Shown here: positions 26,196-38,011 of the stretch, one piece after another
Layout of the letters: every line of letters begins with the position of its first letter
How positions within the stretch are numbered: the first letter of the stretch is position 1
Assembly: GCA_040954595.2 (NCBI GenBank)
Contig: CM082578.2
Coordinates: forward strand, 10,230,001 to 10,294,000
From: Balanoglossus misakiensis
Lineage: Eukaryota > Hemichordata
Length of the DNA stretch: 64,000 nucleotides
Reading direction: 5' to 3'
Position numbers and translations under genes: made by a program
Notes under the pieces: model-generated
Told to the model about the DNA's origin: nothing
What the model saw: only the letters and a program-made list of their open reading frames with translations
Databases searched by the model: none

Positions 26196-26587
26196 TCGTT
26201 AAACCCACTTTTTTAGCGCACCGACGTATCAGCGCTAAATCTACGGAATCAAAAAGGGACCAATTTGGCAAGTGAAAATAAACAATCTCGTTTTTGCAAA
26301 GCGAGATTTGTTTGATTTTTATTTGACAATGGCTCCAATAGGGTCCCGAAAAATCAGCTATGTCCCAGTGCGAACTTTCCATGGAGTGGTGTTCAGATTT
26401 TAAAGATGACTAATGTCTGGTTGATGGTGGCAGGTGGAGACGGTGTCTCTAAAGCACCTTTATGTTTATTGCCCAGCAAAACTAATTTCCTCAGCAGTTT
26501 ATGTCAGGCAAAACTTTTTTTAACAGATTACAGCACATGTTTTATGCCAAAATTACATATTTTTTTTTAGACGGAGATCAAAAAAAA

Positions 26588-26660
26588 TGTTTCCGCCCGG
26601 GCTCGAACCGGGGACCTTTCGCGTGTGAGGCGAACGTGATAACCGCTACACTACGGAAAC
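26588..26660 (-). tRNA. tRNA-Val(CAC)
   Basis: Body identical to the gene at 26123 but on the opposite strand about 390 bases away, so the two form an inverted pair. Followed in its own sense by a run of Ts from the A-rich plus-strand sequence just before 26588, a good Pol III terminator. Confidence 0.95.
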
Positions 26661-27467
26661 GCTTGTGATAGACGCTGAAGGTTACGAAAAAATTATCATG
26701 CGTTTTTTAATCAGATAACCAATGTTTACAGTTTCTTCACTCAACACAGATACATGTAAAAAAAAAGTTGTCAATCATTGACTCTTCATCTTAAAAGGAT
26801 GATCTGGCGATTCAAACACTACGGGCAGTATAAAGCGTATACTCATTGGTTTGACCACAATCGCGATGTGAACTTGAAGAAAAATTAGAATAATGCGCTC
26901 TCTTGCAAGAATAATCTGGTATCAGAAACCGACCTGCCAACAGGTTTTCAACTCCGTAGTTTGTTCTTGGAAGAAATGTCAGGCCTACAGTGATACCAAC
27001 ATGGACGCCTCACTCTTACATTCATAATGACATTGTTTTATTATGCGCACATATTTCCTTTGCAGTTAGTTACGTAACCATACATTAGGCCTAGGCCTAT
27101 ATGCCGTGGTAGCAATTTACATTCGCTCACGATTTCACGTTTAAACGGAAATGATCTAAAAACGTGATTACTGAGGGGGGTGGGTGTATTTCAGCTGGTT
27201 ATCATACATTGACGGGAATATAAATGATTTACTTAACAAATAAATAATTAGTTTGTTGCAACCAGGCTATGATCGCCTCCATCAAACCTCACAAATGAGA
27301 CGTTTGTGTGTCCAGTCAGTTATAAATTAACAATGTAAGCATGGTTGTATTTCAAGTTGTCATGCGAAAAATTAATATCGGAGACGATAGGAAGGTGTTT
27401 TGATGTGAACAAAAGTAATATTTTGTACCATGGGTCTTTTACAGTCATCTGGCTTTTAAAAAATCTA

Positions 27468-27540
27468 TGTTTCCGCCCGGGCTCGAACCGGGGACCTTTC
27501 GCGTGTTAGGCGAACGTGATAACCGCTACACTACGGAAAC
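27468..27540 (-). tRNA. tRNA-Val(AAC)
   Basis: Identical to the CAC copies except one base at the first anticodon position, giving AAC (read as IAC after A34 deamination). All arms pair, and a T6 terminator follows downstream in the sense of the gene. Confidence 0.95.
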
Positions 27541-27643
27541 AGGAGATGATAACGTAATGTTTTGAGACAACAAAAAAAATAAGTTATGTATCGTGGCGTT
27601 TCATCCTGACAACTGTATTAAAAAGTAAGAGAACATTTCTGTT

Positions 27644-27669
27644 CGTGTGAAACAAACGTGACAACCGCT
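27644..27669 (-). pseudogene. Decayed tRNA-Val fragment
   Basis: The plus strand reads cgtgtgaaacaaacgtgaca then accgct, a diverged match to the D-arm and anticodon-arm part of the neighbouring tRNAs. No acceptor or T arm remains. Confidence 0.5.
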
Positions 27670-28001
27670 TGGCTTGAATTGGCTCTTTCTTATCTCGGAT
27701 CATACATCTTTGATTGTTCCTGAATAATATTTCTACGTTCTAATTGGTCAATGATATTACATAAAACGTGAAAATTAGCAGTCAGCAGATTCTTGTCAAC
27801 TTCCGATTAATCATCCATCAGGTGTTAAAAAAAAGTTACGTGGGGAGGGCGAGGTTTGCAGAGGGCGTTACAGTAGTCATGCTTTGCCTCAAAATAATTC
27901 ACATCGAAGACGGTCGGTAGGGAGATGTTTTGGTGGAAACAGACAAATTAAGGTTCTGTACATGTACTTTGATTCTTTACATGAACCAAATTCATAAAAA
28001 A

Positions 28002-28076
28002 TGTTTCCGCCCGGGCTCGAACCGGGGGGACCTTTCGCGTGTTAGGCGAACGTGATAACCGCTACACTACGGAAAC
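28002..28076 (-). tRNA. tRNA-Val(AAC) with two extra Gs near the variable/T-arm junction
   Basis: Matches the AAC genes throughout, except that the plus-strand run accggggacc reads accggggggacc. This adds two C residues at the 5' side of the T arm or the variable loop. Acceptor, D and anticodon arms and the B box remain. The extra bases may be tolerated in the variable loop or may make the copy non-functional. A short T run follows. Confidence 0.7.
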
Positions 28077-28190
28077 GAATACATGTGTAGTGAAATGTAA
28101 TTTAAAAGAAAATAGTTATTTATAGGGGGAAACAGAATCTATTATCGCTTTTTTTTAACTTGCACGCAGCTGACAAGATGGTAGTGCTCC

Positions 28191-28433
28191 TCACAGGCAG
28201 CCCGCTTCACAATGTGCTCTCCAGATTTTGGCAATGCTTGTCCTGCCAAGTCCTAGGAACTCACACATCCTATCACATTTGCTGTATGAAGATCTACTGA
28301 CTGGAACTCTGTAAGTTTCGTCCGATCTGAAGCTATAGTCAACAACCCTTTTCTGGATTTTCTTTGGGGAAATATGTGCTTCATCCGAGTTCAAGTTGTT
28401 TCCACTAAGGTCCTGCAGCTCTATTGTTTCCAT
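28191..28433 (-). pseudogene. Possible fragment of a helix-turn-helix protein, origin unknown
   Basis: An 80-codon open frame beginning METIELQDLSGNN and ending near CEFLGLGRTSIAKIWRAH, a segment that could fold as a helix-turn-helix. It lies inside the tRNA nest with no promoter, partner exon or matching flanks that I can see. It may be a piece of a transposable-element gene or a chance frame. Confidence 0.25.
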
Positions 28434-28589
28434 CCTGGAATCTGTTCATATGCTAATCTTATGAGAACAATGAACATTCTCCTTGCTGTTAATCACTGCA
28501 ATCAACACCATGCAATACACTGGAAAGATGCTACACCCGGTGAGCAACATATCATCCAATACAAGACTGCCAACACTAATCTGCAAATG

Positions 28590-28607
28590 GATAACCGCTA
28601 CACTACG
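28590..28607 (-). pseudogene. 5' remnant of a tRNA-Val copy
   Basis: The plus strand gataaccgctacactacg is an exact match to the D arm and acceptor region of the intact genes, but the rest of the tRNA is missing. It marks a broken copy between intact units. Confidence 0.6.
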
Positions 28608-28861
28608 AGAGAACGGAAGACGAAAGAGAAATGTTTTCAGGTAAGGAAAAAAAATGTTTTTGCGCAGTGCGGTTTTATCAATTCCAAAAAGTTTGGTCCT
28701 GTTTTAACCAAAAATGTGCGTGGAACAGCAAAACTCGCTACAATCAAGAGGGACGTCTCTCTAAAGCACACAATCATCGTCTGCCAAGCAAAACCATTTT
28801 CGACCATTTTGCGATTTTTTAAATGCCAAAATCGCAATTTTAGGTAAGAGAGTAGTAAAAA

Positions 28862-28934
28862 TGTTTCCGCCCGGGCTCGAACCGGGGACCTTTCGCGTGT
28901 GAGGCGAACGTGATAACCGCTACACTACGGAAAC
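28862..28934 (-). tRNA. tRNA-Val(CAC)
   Basis: A full-length copy, identical in body to the gene at 26588, with a T5 terminator downstream in its own sense. It ends the first of two tandem spacer+tRNA units. Confidence 0.94.
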
Positions 28935-29205
28935 GCTTGTGATCGATAACTTAGAAATGTTTTTTGGGTAAGGAAAAAAATAAAACATTTTTGCACCTTG
29001 CGGTTTTATCCATTTCCAAAGGTTGGTCCTGTTTTGACCACAGTGTGTGTGGAACACCAAAAAAATGAAGTGAAACCGCCAGCAAATCAAGAGGGACGTC
29101 GGTCTAACGTACTCGTCATCGCCTGCCAATCAAAACTATGTTTTTACAAAATATAACACTTGCATTATTCCAAAATCGCAATTTTAGACTGAGATCAATA
29201 AAAAC

Positions 29206-29267
29206 TGTTTCCGCCCGGGCTCCTTTCGCGTGTGAGGCGAACGTGATAACCACTACACTACGGAAAC
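29206..29267 (-). pseudogene. tRNA-Val(CAC) pseudogene, T arm deleted
   Basis: Acceptor ends, D arm and CAC anticodon arm are present. Eleven or so bases covering the B box and T loop are missing (plus strand gggctcctttcg instead of gggctcgaaccggggacctt). Only 62 nt long, it lacks the B box needed for transcription. Confidence 0.85.
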
Positions 29268-29568
29268 GCTTGTGTCCACCAATTAGAGAGTTGTGTCCGG
29301 CGAAATTAAAGTTGTGTCCGCTTAATTCAAGTTAGAGATTTTGGTTGTCATATACGGCCATCGTACCTAACCTCAATCGAACCACTGACAGTGCCTCTAT
29401 AACACTACAAAAATGGGGCGTATATATGTAATCATTCAGACATTCTGTTGACGATGAAAGTAATGATTGCATGCCATGCAAAAAATTACCGGAGACGAAA
29501 GGAATGTTTTGATGTATACAAAAAATTCATGGGGCTTTTACAGTGAGCTGGATTAAAAAGTACAGGTG

Positions 29569-29615
29569 TGTTTCCGCCCGGGCTCGAACCGGGGACCTTT
29601 CGCGTGTTAGGCGAA
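29569..29615 (-). pseudogene. tRNA-Val(AAC) pseudogene, 3' half only
   Basis: The T arm and AAC anticodon arm match the intact genes. The similarity stops at gcgaa, and the D arm and 5' acceptor strand are absent. Confidence 0.85.
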
Positions 29616-29874
29616 GGTTACTTTAAAGGTTAGGCAAATTATTTTAATGCGTTGTATAATCAGATAACAACACCCGCTCATCTATTTTGGGATACACTAA
29701 TTTACTTTTGGATGAGTCATGCATGGAAAAAGTGGTAGAGTCAGCAAAAAGTAAATGAGCGTAGCCCAAAATAGATGAGCGCATGTATCCAAGACGATAG
29801 GAAAATGTTTGATCATAACAAAAAATATGTTTTGTCCTGTGCTTTACAGGCAACCGGATTTTATACAAAAAGGG

Positions 29875-29947
29875 TGTTTCCGCCCGGGCTCGAACCGGGG
29901 ACCTTTCGCGTGTTAGGCGAACGTGATAACCGCTACACTACGGAAAC
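29875..29947 (-). tRNA. tRNA-Val(AAC)
   Basis: A complete copy with anticodon AAC and a T5 run downstream. Its upstream flank (plus 29948 onward, aggagatgataatgtaatg) closely matches that of the gene at 27468 (27541 onward), showing duplication with flanks. Confidence 0.95.
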
Positions 29948-30087
29948 AGGAGATGATAATGTAATGTTTTGAGGTGAAGAAAAATTAAGTTATGTACCGT
30001 GGGGTTTGATTCTGACAATTGTTTAAAAAATGAATCCGAGTTATATAAAAAAATCAAGTACGGTGACATAGAGTTTTCTTTATATCA

Positions 30088-30093
30088 TTTATT
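30088..30093 (-). promoter_or_regulatory. Candidate poly(A) signal of AP2
   Basis: AATAAA on the minus strand, about 165 bases past the AP2 stop codon. Confidence 0.55.
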
Positions 30094-30256
30094 AATATTC
30101 TTGTTTTCCACCCTTTGTGAAACTTTCAAGAAAATGACAATATTGTAACGGTGTCTTCTCAAAATTCTATATGTAAGGCTATGGAATGTGATAACCACGC
30201 ACTGCATCAGGGGTAGTCTGCTACACCTTAAACCGTGATATCATCTCATGACTTTG

Positions 30257-33200
30257 TCATTTTGCGATTCTGCTGACCGCTTGCTGCAGCCAGTCTTTGA
30301 TTTCCGCGCTGTTCTTGTCCATCCATTCGATGTTGCTGTCGATCTTCCGAAGAGACAGGTAATAATTATTGGCAGCAGTTAGCGGCATGTCTTGGTACTT
30401 TCTCCCGAAGCTTTCCATCTATAGGGTTGAGAAGTTGAAACCAAAATAAGAAACATTCGGCGTACGTTTCCATGTACATCTAAATTAATGTCGAGAGAAA
30501 CACGACAGGGTGTTATGAAAGGGTGTGTACAATGTGTTGTCTGAACTGAAAGATCAATTACCTCCATCCTATCCTTCATTGTGTTCATCGTGTTCGCGAA
30601 ACTCCATACCGTGTCATAGGCAGAATCACCGAATCTGAAAATCAATAGAGATTCAAATGAATTAGGAATAATTCTAAGTGACTTCACATCTCTGCCTACG
30701 TGTGGTTCATTCAAAGACAGTATGTTTTCAAACACCACTACAATAACTACATCTCGAATTTTAATGAACATTATCCAAATAAAACTGGATAAATTTTTCT
30801 TCGTATATTGTACCTTATATCGAAAAAACAACAGGAAGATTTTGGCGCCAACCCAGACATAGCCTACCTTGAATGTAGAGAGTCAAAATTGTCGTTCACA
30901 AAATTCCAGGCCAGGTTAAAGCCGAGACCAGATGCATCTCTGACGTAGCCAATAATCGTTGGCGCTTCGCTCGACTCCAAAGAGTTTTCCATGTATCTAG
31001 TATAGAAAATGACAATACATGTATTGTAAACGTAAGAATGAGGATTGAACCCTAACGAGAGATTCTGTACGGCGATACTTAACATCACCCACGACCCCTC
31101 AGCTGTTGAACTATCAAGAAACCTAATATTAGACGTGATCGTTTCCCGGTACATCTTTGACAAGATGTACGGGATATGCGCCCTGTAAGCGTGCAGTGAT
31201 GACTTACTCTTGCAACGTATATGAGTTCCGACTGCACGCCATCGCTCGCTGTAAGTTGGTCTTCTCCGCATCGTTCATCAGATGCTGCTCGAAGGCAAAG
31301 TACCATTCACTGTCCCCGCCGTTTCGGATCGCTGTGCAGTAGACGGTGGATTTGGTGTCGTCCCTGATTCTGTGAACGAGGAACGAGAGGTTGGTGCAAA
31401 GTTAGGTTTGCCTGCGAAGAAACCCACATGCAACCTGACACTAAACACTAGACACCTGTTGAATCAATCTTGAATGGCGATGCGTGGATACGAATGCCAC
31501 GGTAACAGAATGCGCCTGGAGAGAGATTCTCAATAAAATGATAGTCCTGCTATATGAAAGTGGCATCATGACACTCTCTCAATCTTACGAGGAATTATTA
31601 GGCTGTGCCATCCAGGAGTTGTACTGGTCCGCTGCAGTCACCATGCAATCTGAGTTGCCATATGTACACGCCAACTCCACGGCTATAACTCGATTATGAC
31701 TACAAAAAGAAAAGAAAAACAGAACGTTTTATAATGCAAAATACTGTGAACATTATGTTAAAAGGGGTCTTGAGTAATATTCGCTGCGTCTATACGTATC
31801 ACGTGAGTCTCAATTCTGAAAACTATCACATAACTCTCAAAGCTCAACAGCACAGCAGTTTCATTTAAAGACTAGCGATATCTGGCAGTGAGCGGAAAAT
31901 CTTCTATTGACACCACAATCTGCTATGACTTGCTGATGGACAGACTCACTATTCGATGTGGTCATCTTCAGTAGCTTTCATGAAATTCCAACCAAGATCG
32001 GTATAGATCTGTTCGTTTAACTGTCGAAGGTACAACTGAAATAAAATCATGGTATTCACGTTAAGAATGATCATAATTGGTCCACTAAAAATAACATGCA
32101 GTTGTACAAGACACGGGCTGAACATCTTTTAGAGATTGCTTTACCTCGAAATCCCCGTATGTGGACGTTCTCCATAGCATGGTGTGCGTGTATCTCAAGT
32201 TGTCTCTTGTAGTCAACCATGGGTTGTAATCCCTCTCAGCCGTCAGGTATTCGATAATCTTCAAAGAGACTAGCTGATTCAACATCTGAGATTTGCCGAT
32301 ATTGAAGGCATCACTGATCAGTGCTCCGCGGTTACGAATCGGAAAAACCTAAATAGAATTTTAAAAATTAAACATTGAGTCATACTGACCCAGTTGCGGC
32401 TGACGTTTGTAGAAAGTCTGTCGCATTTTGGAAATGTCGTCCAGGCCGGAAGCGAGTTAACAGTAGTTGATAATTGGCTGGTCAGCTTTTTTTTAAATCC
32501 GTGTCCGTCAGTTTGGAAGTTATGATGCCATTTTCAAAAGACAATATGGCGATGTTCAGCTGCTGAACGTTTAAAGAAATTATAGTCACTGCTACTTTCT
32601 TGACACGGGAAATTGTCTTACACTGTGGTCCTCCTTGAGTTGACGGGCGAGGTTTTCCCAATTTTCATTTTCGTAGTTGACCCGGTAGTACATGTTTTGG
32701 TTGACGTTAACGATAAACCAGTGACTGGCCTCGCTTGTGGTTACGGTGAAATCAGCTGTTAGAAAGTAATTTAAAGGCACAATGAAGTGATGTGGATACA
32801 TGACCTTTGTGTTGTTTACATCTAGAAACTTCAGAGAGCAGCTCATATGCTGGACATACAGACAGACAGACAGATAGTCACCTGGTCCTCGAGACATCCA
32901 TGCAGAATTGCAATGTGTGTTGTGTGGACAGTCATTGACGAAAAGTTGTTCGCTTTCATCTGTCCAGGTCAATGGCACATACCAGAGATACCTAAAACAT
33001 AGCAGCATGACGAATTTGGGCTATCAACACTGTAAACGTACAAATAATGAAAACTACAAGCATATAACTTTTTATGTACAGGCGCTGCTTCGCTTTGCGT
33101 CTTCTTTAATTTTGTTTGTCCTGCTGTGGCACACTTTTTTCAAGTGTCTTCCACCGGGATAATCTTTCAAGAATATTGGCGTAACTGCGAAATGATATGT

Positions 33201-36200
33201 TAAACGTACCCGAGATCGGTGTAGTCGTCACTGGGTTCGTCATACGGATTTTGCAGGAAACGCTGCTGTTCGGCGTGGATATTTTCGCCCTCTCTGGTGA
33301 CAGTCACCACAGGATAGCCTGCCTGCAACGTCCACGTGTCCATCACCATTTTGACATTGATATTCTTCCGTCCTGAGTCCGCCTGCAAATATGAAAGAGG
33401 ATAGGTCACATGCGCCATTTTCTGAAATTACCACGGCCAACGCAGTTCATTCTTTTCCCAAGATTTAGTCTGTTCAATTTGGTGACATCTAAAGTTGGCG
33501 GCTGCGCAAGCTTCGGGCAATTGAAGTCTGCACATGTTTAGCAGACGACCCGGGTACACTTTCCAACCCAGTACAACTTACCTCTGTCAGCGCGGCAAAC
33601 AAATCATCGGAGAAGGCTGGAGCAAACTCGTGCCTGTTTAGATATATCCTTAGTCCGTCGTTGAACGTCTGGTTGCCTAAGAAATGCGTCATCATCATAT
33701 TGAGGGCACCTCCCTGCACATTGACATCACAAATCGGTATGTTAATCAAGTTAATATATACTGGTCATCGTTATTGTTCAATGGTAGTGACAATGTGACA
33801 TATAAAAATGAAAATGTTTGTTGCAATGACGCGAGCCATCAGATACAGAAAATGAACTAAAAGTTGATAGCACGTGTGTGCGATTATTCCCACAGCGCCC
33901 TCATACGCTCTGGTTTGGACCAGGAGAACTTCCACACTGCAAGAAAATCTGTATCGATGATCTGCGTAAAGGATTTTACCTTTTCGTAAGACATCCTGTC
34001 AAAGGTACGGCTAATTTCGTCGTTCCAGCCGACGTCCATGACAACCGGACGCGATGAAGTGGAAATCGAGTCGTAATCCAGGGCTCTGAATGTGGCATCC
34101 CTTGGGAAAAACTGTTCGTACTGCGCATGGCAGGATAGAGAATATGGATGGGTGTGATCACAAATATTTACATCTGCCACATGTGCATGATATGGTTAAA
34201 AGTGGTGGTCAAGTCTTACACTGCACATGTGTGGCCACCAGAGAGAAAATATGTCTTTCAATGGCATCTGTGACATGAATTGCACGTGGGGTCATACTTC
34301 CCTGGTCAGTTGCACTGGTCTCTGAAGCTGTGGGAATGATAGAATGTCTTAATTCGCACTATCGTTTATGATTATACCATGTATGTCAAAAAATCTTACC
34401 ATGTTCCATTCAGGGTGAATGTCGTGGACCCCAGCGTCCTCCAAGAACCTGGCGAAGCCCTCGTTCAACCAGAGGTCGGACCACCAACCGCACGTTACCA
34501 GGTTACCAAACCACTGGAAAGAGGATAGAGATGAGAGGATACACCGTCTTTAACTTGATTTGGCCTGATTTCTACAGCGCCCAATGATGACGTGATAAAT
34601 GATTACGACATCGCCAGATATTTACTATACTACCCGCACAGAAGAAAATGGGCAAAAAATGATTTAAGAAGTCAATGTATGAACATCACATCACCGTATT
34701 CTCACCTGATGGATAATTTCGTGGCCGATGATTCTGGCAATTCTCTGCTGCTTGGATGCAAAGTCAGTCTCGTTGTCGAACAACATGCGTTCTTCCCTGT
34801 ACAATATCAGACCCCAGTTCTCCATGGCACCGGAACTGAATTGTGGGATTGCCGCCATATCTGCAAAGCAGGAGGAGATTACCAACCAACTGAGAGAAAA
34901 GGGCAGCCAGCCAGCCGGCCAGTCAGTCAGTCAGACAAACAAAGCACTATCACATATGCAGAATTAACTCACCCATCTTAGTAAGAGCGCCATCCAGATC
35001 ATATGGAATACCAGTCATATCCCCATAGAAATCCAGCATTGTGCTTCCCACCATCAGGGAGTAGTCCAGCGTATATTTGAGATCTGGGCGTGCCCACACA
35101 CGAAACTGTGTGTGTGACGAGTGAGAGGAATTCAATATTACTTGTGGTGTGGTGATAACCGGGTGCACTATCTGACCACGTTTGCAGGTGTTGAGAATTT
35201 CTCGCCGTTCACATATGCTTCGTAGGGCTGTTTTTTTTTTTTGGGGGGGGGGGGCTTTGAACGACGCCGTCTAGCGTGGATATAGGAAGACTGAAAAACT
35301 ACAATTTGAAGCATGAATGGGCAAATGAAGATTGCTTGTCTGAAAAGCGATACGCAAGGAATCTGTACCAACCACCGCCAGTGCAAACCAACATATCGGG
35401 CTGACCAAATTCGGCCAGATATTTACTGTAGCATAGACCTACCAAAACGCCCCCTTTGGTGTACTCCTCCTTGTGGACAAACTCGGACACCACGACCGCA
35501 TTCAAATAGGTCGTCATCTTGACACTTCTGGCGAACGTGGTTGTCACCCAGTCGCCCTCGGTGGAGTTGCTGACGACGTGCATGTTTGAAAGCGCGTGTC
35601 GCCTATTGCGGTGTTTGATAGTCATGTCGAAAGTCGCCTTGAGGTTTGGTTCGTCGAAGCAGGGGAACATTCGTCTTGCGTACGTGCTTTCCAGTTGGGT
35701 GGCCGCGTAGTACCTGAATTAGGTGAGCATAATATAAAACTGAAGAAAAACTTGGGAGGAATTTTATTTGACTTTTCAGTATTTAAAATTGACCGTTTGG
35801 TCCAACGTCGCGTTATCGAAAGTTGCACGAGCTTCCTTCAACTCTTTGTTATTAATAACCATAAAAATATTTTCCAATTTTCATAGAAGACATTCTTTGA
35901 ATTGAATTACATCAAACTTGGCACGGAATGGGGAAACAGTTTCTTTAATTTTAGTTATTACCGTGGCGAATGTTTTGACTGTTTCACTGGGGTTGAACTG
36001 TTTGACCTGTGATACTCCATTTGGATTCAAAAACACATCCTTGATGTAATCACAGACACTCGGAACTCGTATGTCCAGTGTGTGATGAAATGTGTGATAC
36101 GAGCAATATATAACTATGGTAATACGGGATATATATTGACAGATAGGATCAGTCGTATCACAGTTATCAGTCTGTAGGCCGTCTCATCCACGGTTGTATT

Positions 36201-38011
36201 AGATACGACTATCGCCAATCGTCACTTTTTACGTAATAATACAATGGGAAGAAATCTGAGCAGTAGTTGCAACATTTGACAATATTTCTCCATGTGCATG
36301 TATGTTAACGCCTCTGGTATCTTATCGACCGCTGCGTCGAAAAATCCCGTAGTCTGGTTTGGCAATACGGTTGGTATAACACGTATATAATGCTCCATAT
36401 ATTGTTAATTGTTGGGAACATTACAGTGGTAGATGCATTCTGGGAATAAGACTTAAGGCAGTATGTAACGTATACCGCGTTTACTCGCGGAAATATTAAG
36501 TTCTAAAGAAATGGTTGAGTACGTTTATATTAAATAACGTGAATGTGTATTCTAAATATATGATTGAGATTCTAATTGTAATTCTCATTTCAATCATAAC
36601 TTTTTAATCAGATACTTCCACAGCAGTTTTGAACGATTGGTTTGGATGTAAGCCTGCCTATACTAGCTAATAACTTGCATTTGTCGACAAGGCTAGTGAA
36701 GTCTTTTCCTCGCGTTTACGCCAAATATTTGATAAAAATATCTTGGTATCTTTGAACTTTGACACCTTCACAAACATTTGCTTGATGGATGGTCATCCAG
36801 GGTGTAGCTATGTTCAAACGTTGATGGAAGTGTTTAACAAGAAGGCGGTTCTTTGCACGAGGGTAGAAAACGACCAAGTCGCGGTGGTTTTAGGAGGTTT
36901 TGATTCAAGTATTAGTAGCAGTTCGGTCTGTCTCAGAAGCAACTAGCCAATGAGAAAAGTCAGGGAATAGGACAGTTTTTGTCGACTGTCTGCTCTTTTC
37001 TACACACCCCTAGGATAACTATGTCAGAGAACCCCACGGCTTGTTATCGAAAGGTTTATATGCCCTCGATAAATCAAAATTTATGTTTGCCTGATAAGGG
37101 CTGTCGTAAAAATGTTTAGTGCTGTGTCTTGTGTAGCATTTACTCGCAACATGACGAACCTGCCTTGAGGATACTGTCACAGAGGTTAGAAATAACCCTC
37201 GAATACGTAACTGGCATTACGTAATATAAAATCATGCACGTGTGTAATCATTCCTGTTAAACCGGTGACAATTTTCTCAGTTATATTGCTAAATTAACGA
37301 ACATTAAAAAATATGACAACTTCGCCATGCACCGTCATCAGTTGTGCTCCACTGAAAATCTTACCTTGTTACACCGTCTTGATCATAGCTACCCAGATAC
37401 AGCCCGACATTGCGGTCTTGCTGCATTGTACCTACGTAGTTCAAGCTTATTGTGTAAGATTCCTCAGCGATAAGGTCCTCCCCGGTTTCTATGATGTAAA
37501 AGTCATATTTCTCTACTTTTCTTATGTTGGAAATGCTGACGTCGTCGCCGTTGCTGTTTCTGGTGATCTGGACGCTCTCATCGTTAATGGTGATCGTGTA
37601 TATGTGCAGTTTGATTTCCCTGGTCGCTTTCTCACACGTCAACTCGAAATCCAGCTCTCCGTCGAACGAAAATCGCTTGTCGCCGTCTCCTTCGTCGAAA
37701 TACGGGGTCAATTTGATGACATAGTTGATCGGCGTCAAGGTGTCGGGTATGCGACCGTCGAACTCCTCGTAATCGTCCTCCTCTTCGCCTGGCTTCGGGA
37801 GACCTTCGTACGGATCCGGCGTTGTCTCGATGGGCTGAGCCGTTTGATCGCACGAGGCGGCAAAGTATGTAATGACGGCTGCCCCGCCAACTAGCAGAAT
37901 TACAACAACGAATATGCCAACACCGACCGCCTTCGAAACATAGCACCCACTCTTCTTCTCCGGTTCTTCGATCAAGATCCCCATAGAATCACGATTGGTT
38001 TTCGAAGCCAT
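30257..38011 (-). CDS. AP2: M1 zinc aminopeptidase, aminopeptidase-N type
   Basis: Membrane ectopeptidase, closest to AP3. Coding exons in order: 38011-37365, 35713-35443, 35105-34973, 34860-34706, 34513-34400, 34120-33980, 33713-33582, 33382-33210, 32991-32882, 32755-32622, 32348-32145, 32035-31950, 31699-31589, 31369-31208, 30996-30868, 30634-30562, 30418-30257; 2937 nt, 978 aa. Membrane helix at about residues 28-50, preceded by GCYVS. A charged stalk, [16 protein letters not shown], links it to the ectodomain. GAMEN at 361-365, zinc site H397-E398-x-x-H401 with E420, and catalytic Y485 in SYEKG. Seventeen exons against fifteen in AP1 and AP4. The long first intron (35714-37364) holds nothing I can identify. 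All active-site residues are present, so it should be active; the preferred substrate is unknown. Confidence 0.95.

Larger units (their letters stand above)
28620..29267. repeat. Two tandem copies of a spacer + tRNA-Val(CAC) unit
   Basis: About 28620-28934 and 28945-29267 share the same order of words: aaatgtttt, gtaaggaaaaaa, gcggttttatc, ggtcctgtttt, aatcaagagggacgtc, catcg-ctgcca, ccaaaatcgcaattttag, then the tRNA. A weaker relative precedes the tRNA at 26588. Duplication therefore carried spacer and tRNA together. Confidence 0.75.

Noticed and set aside
28374-28847. 157-codon plus-strand open frame in the tRNA nest
   Set aside because: It runs through a duplicated spacer and a tRNA remnant, has no family resemblance, and is best explained by chance.
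26588-29947. Series of near-identical ~70-base repeats with unlike spacers, CRISPR-like at first sight
   Set aside because: The repeats fold as tRNA-Val with A and B boxes and T-run terminators, occur in a eukaryotic context, and the spacers are themselves duplicated.
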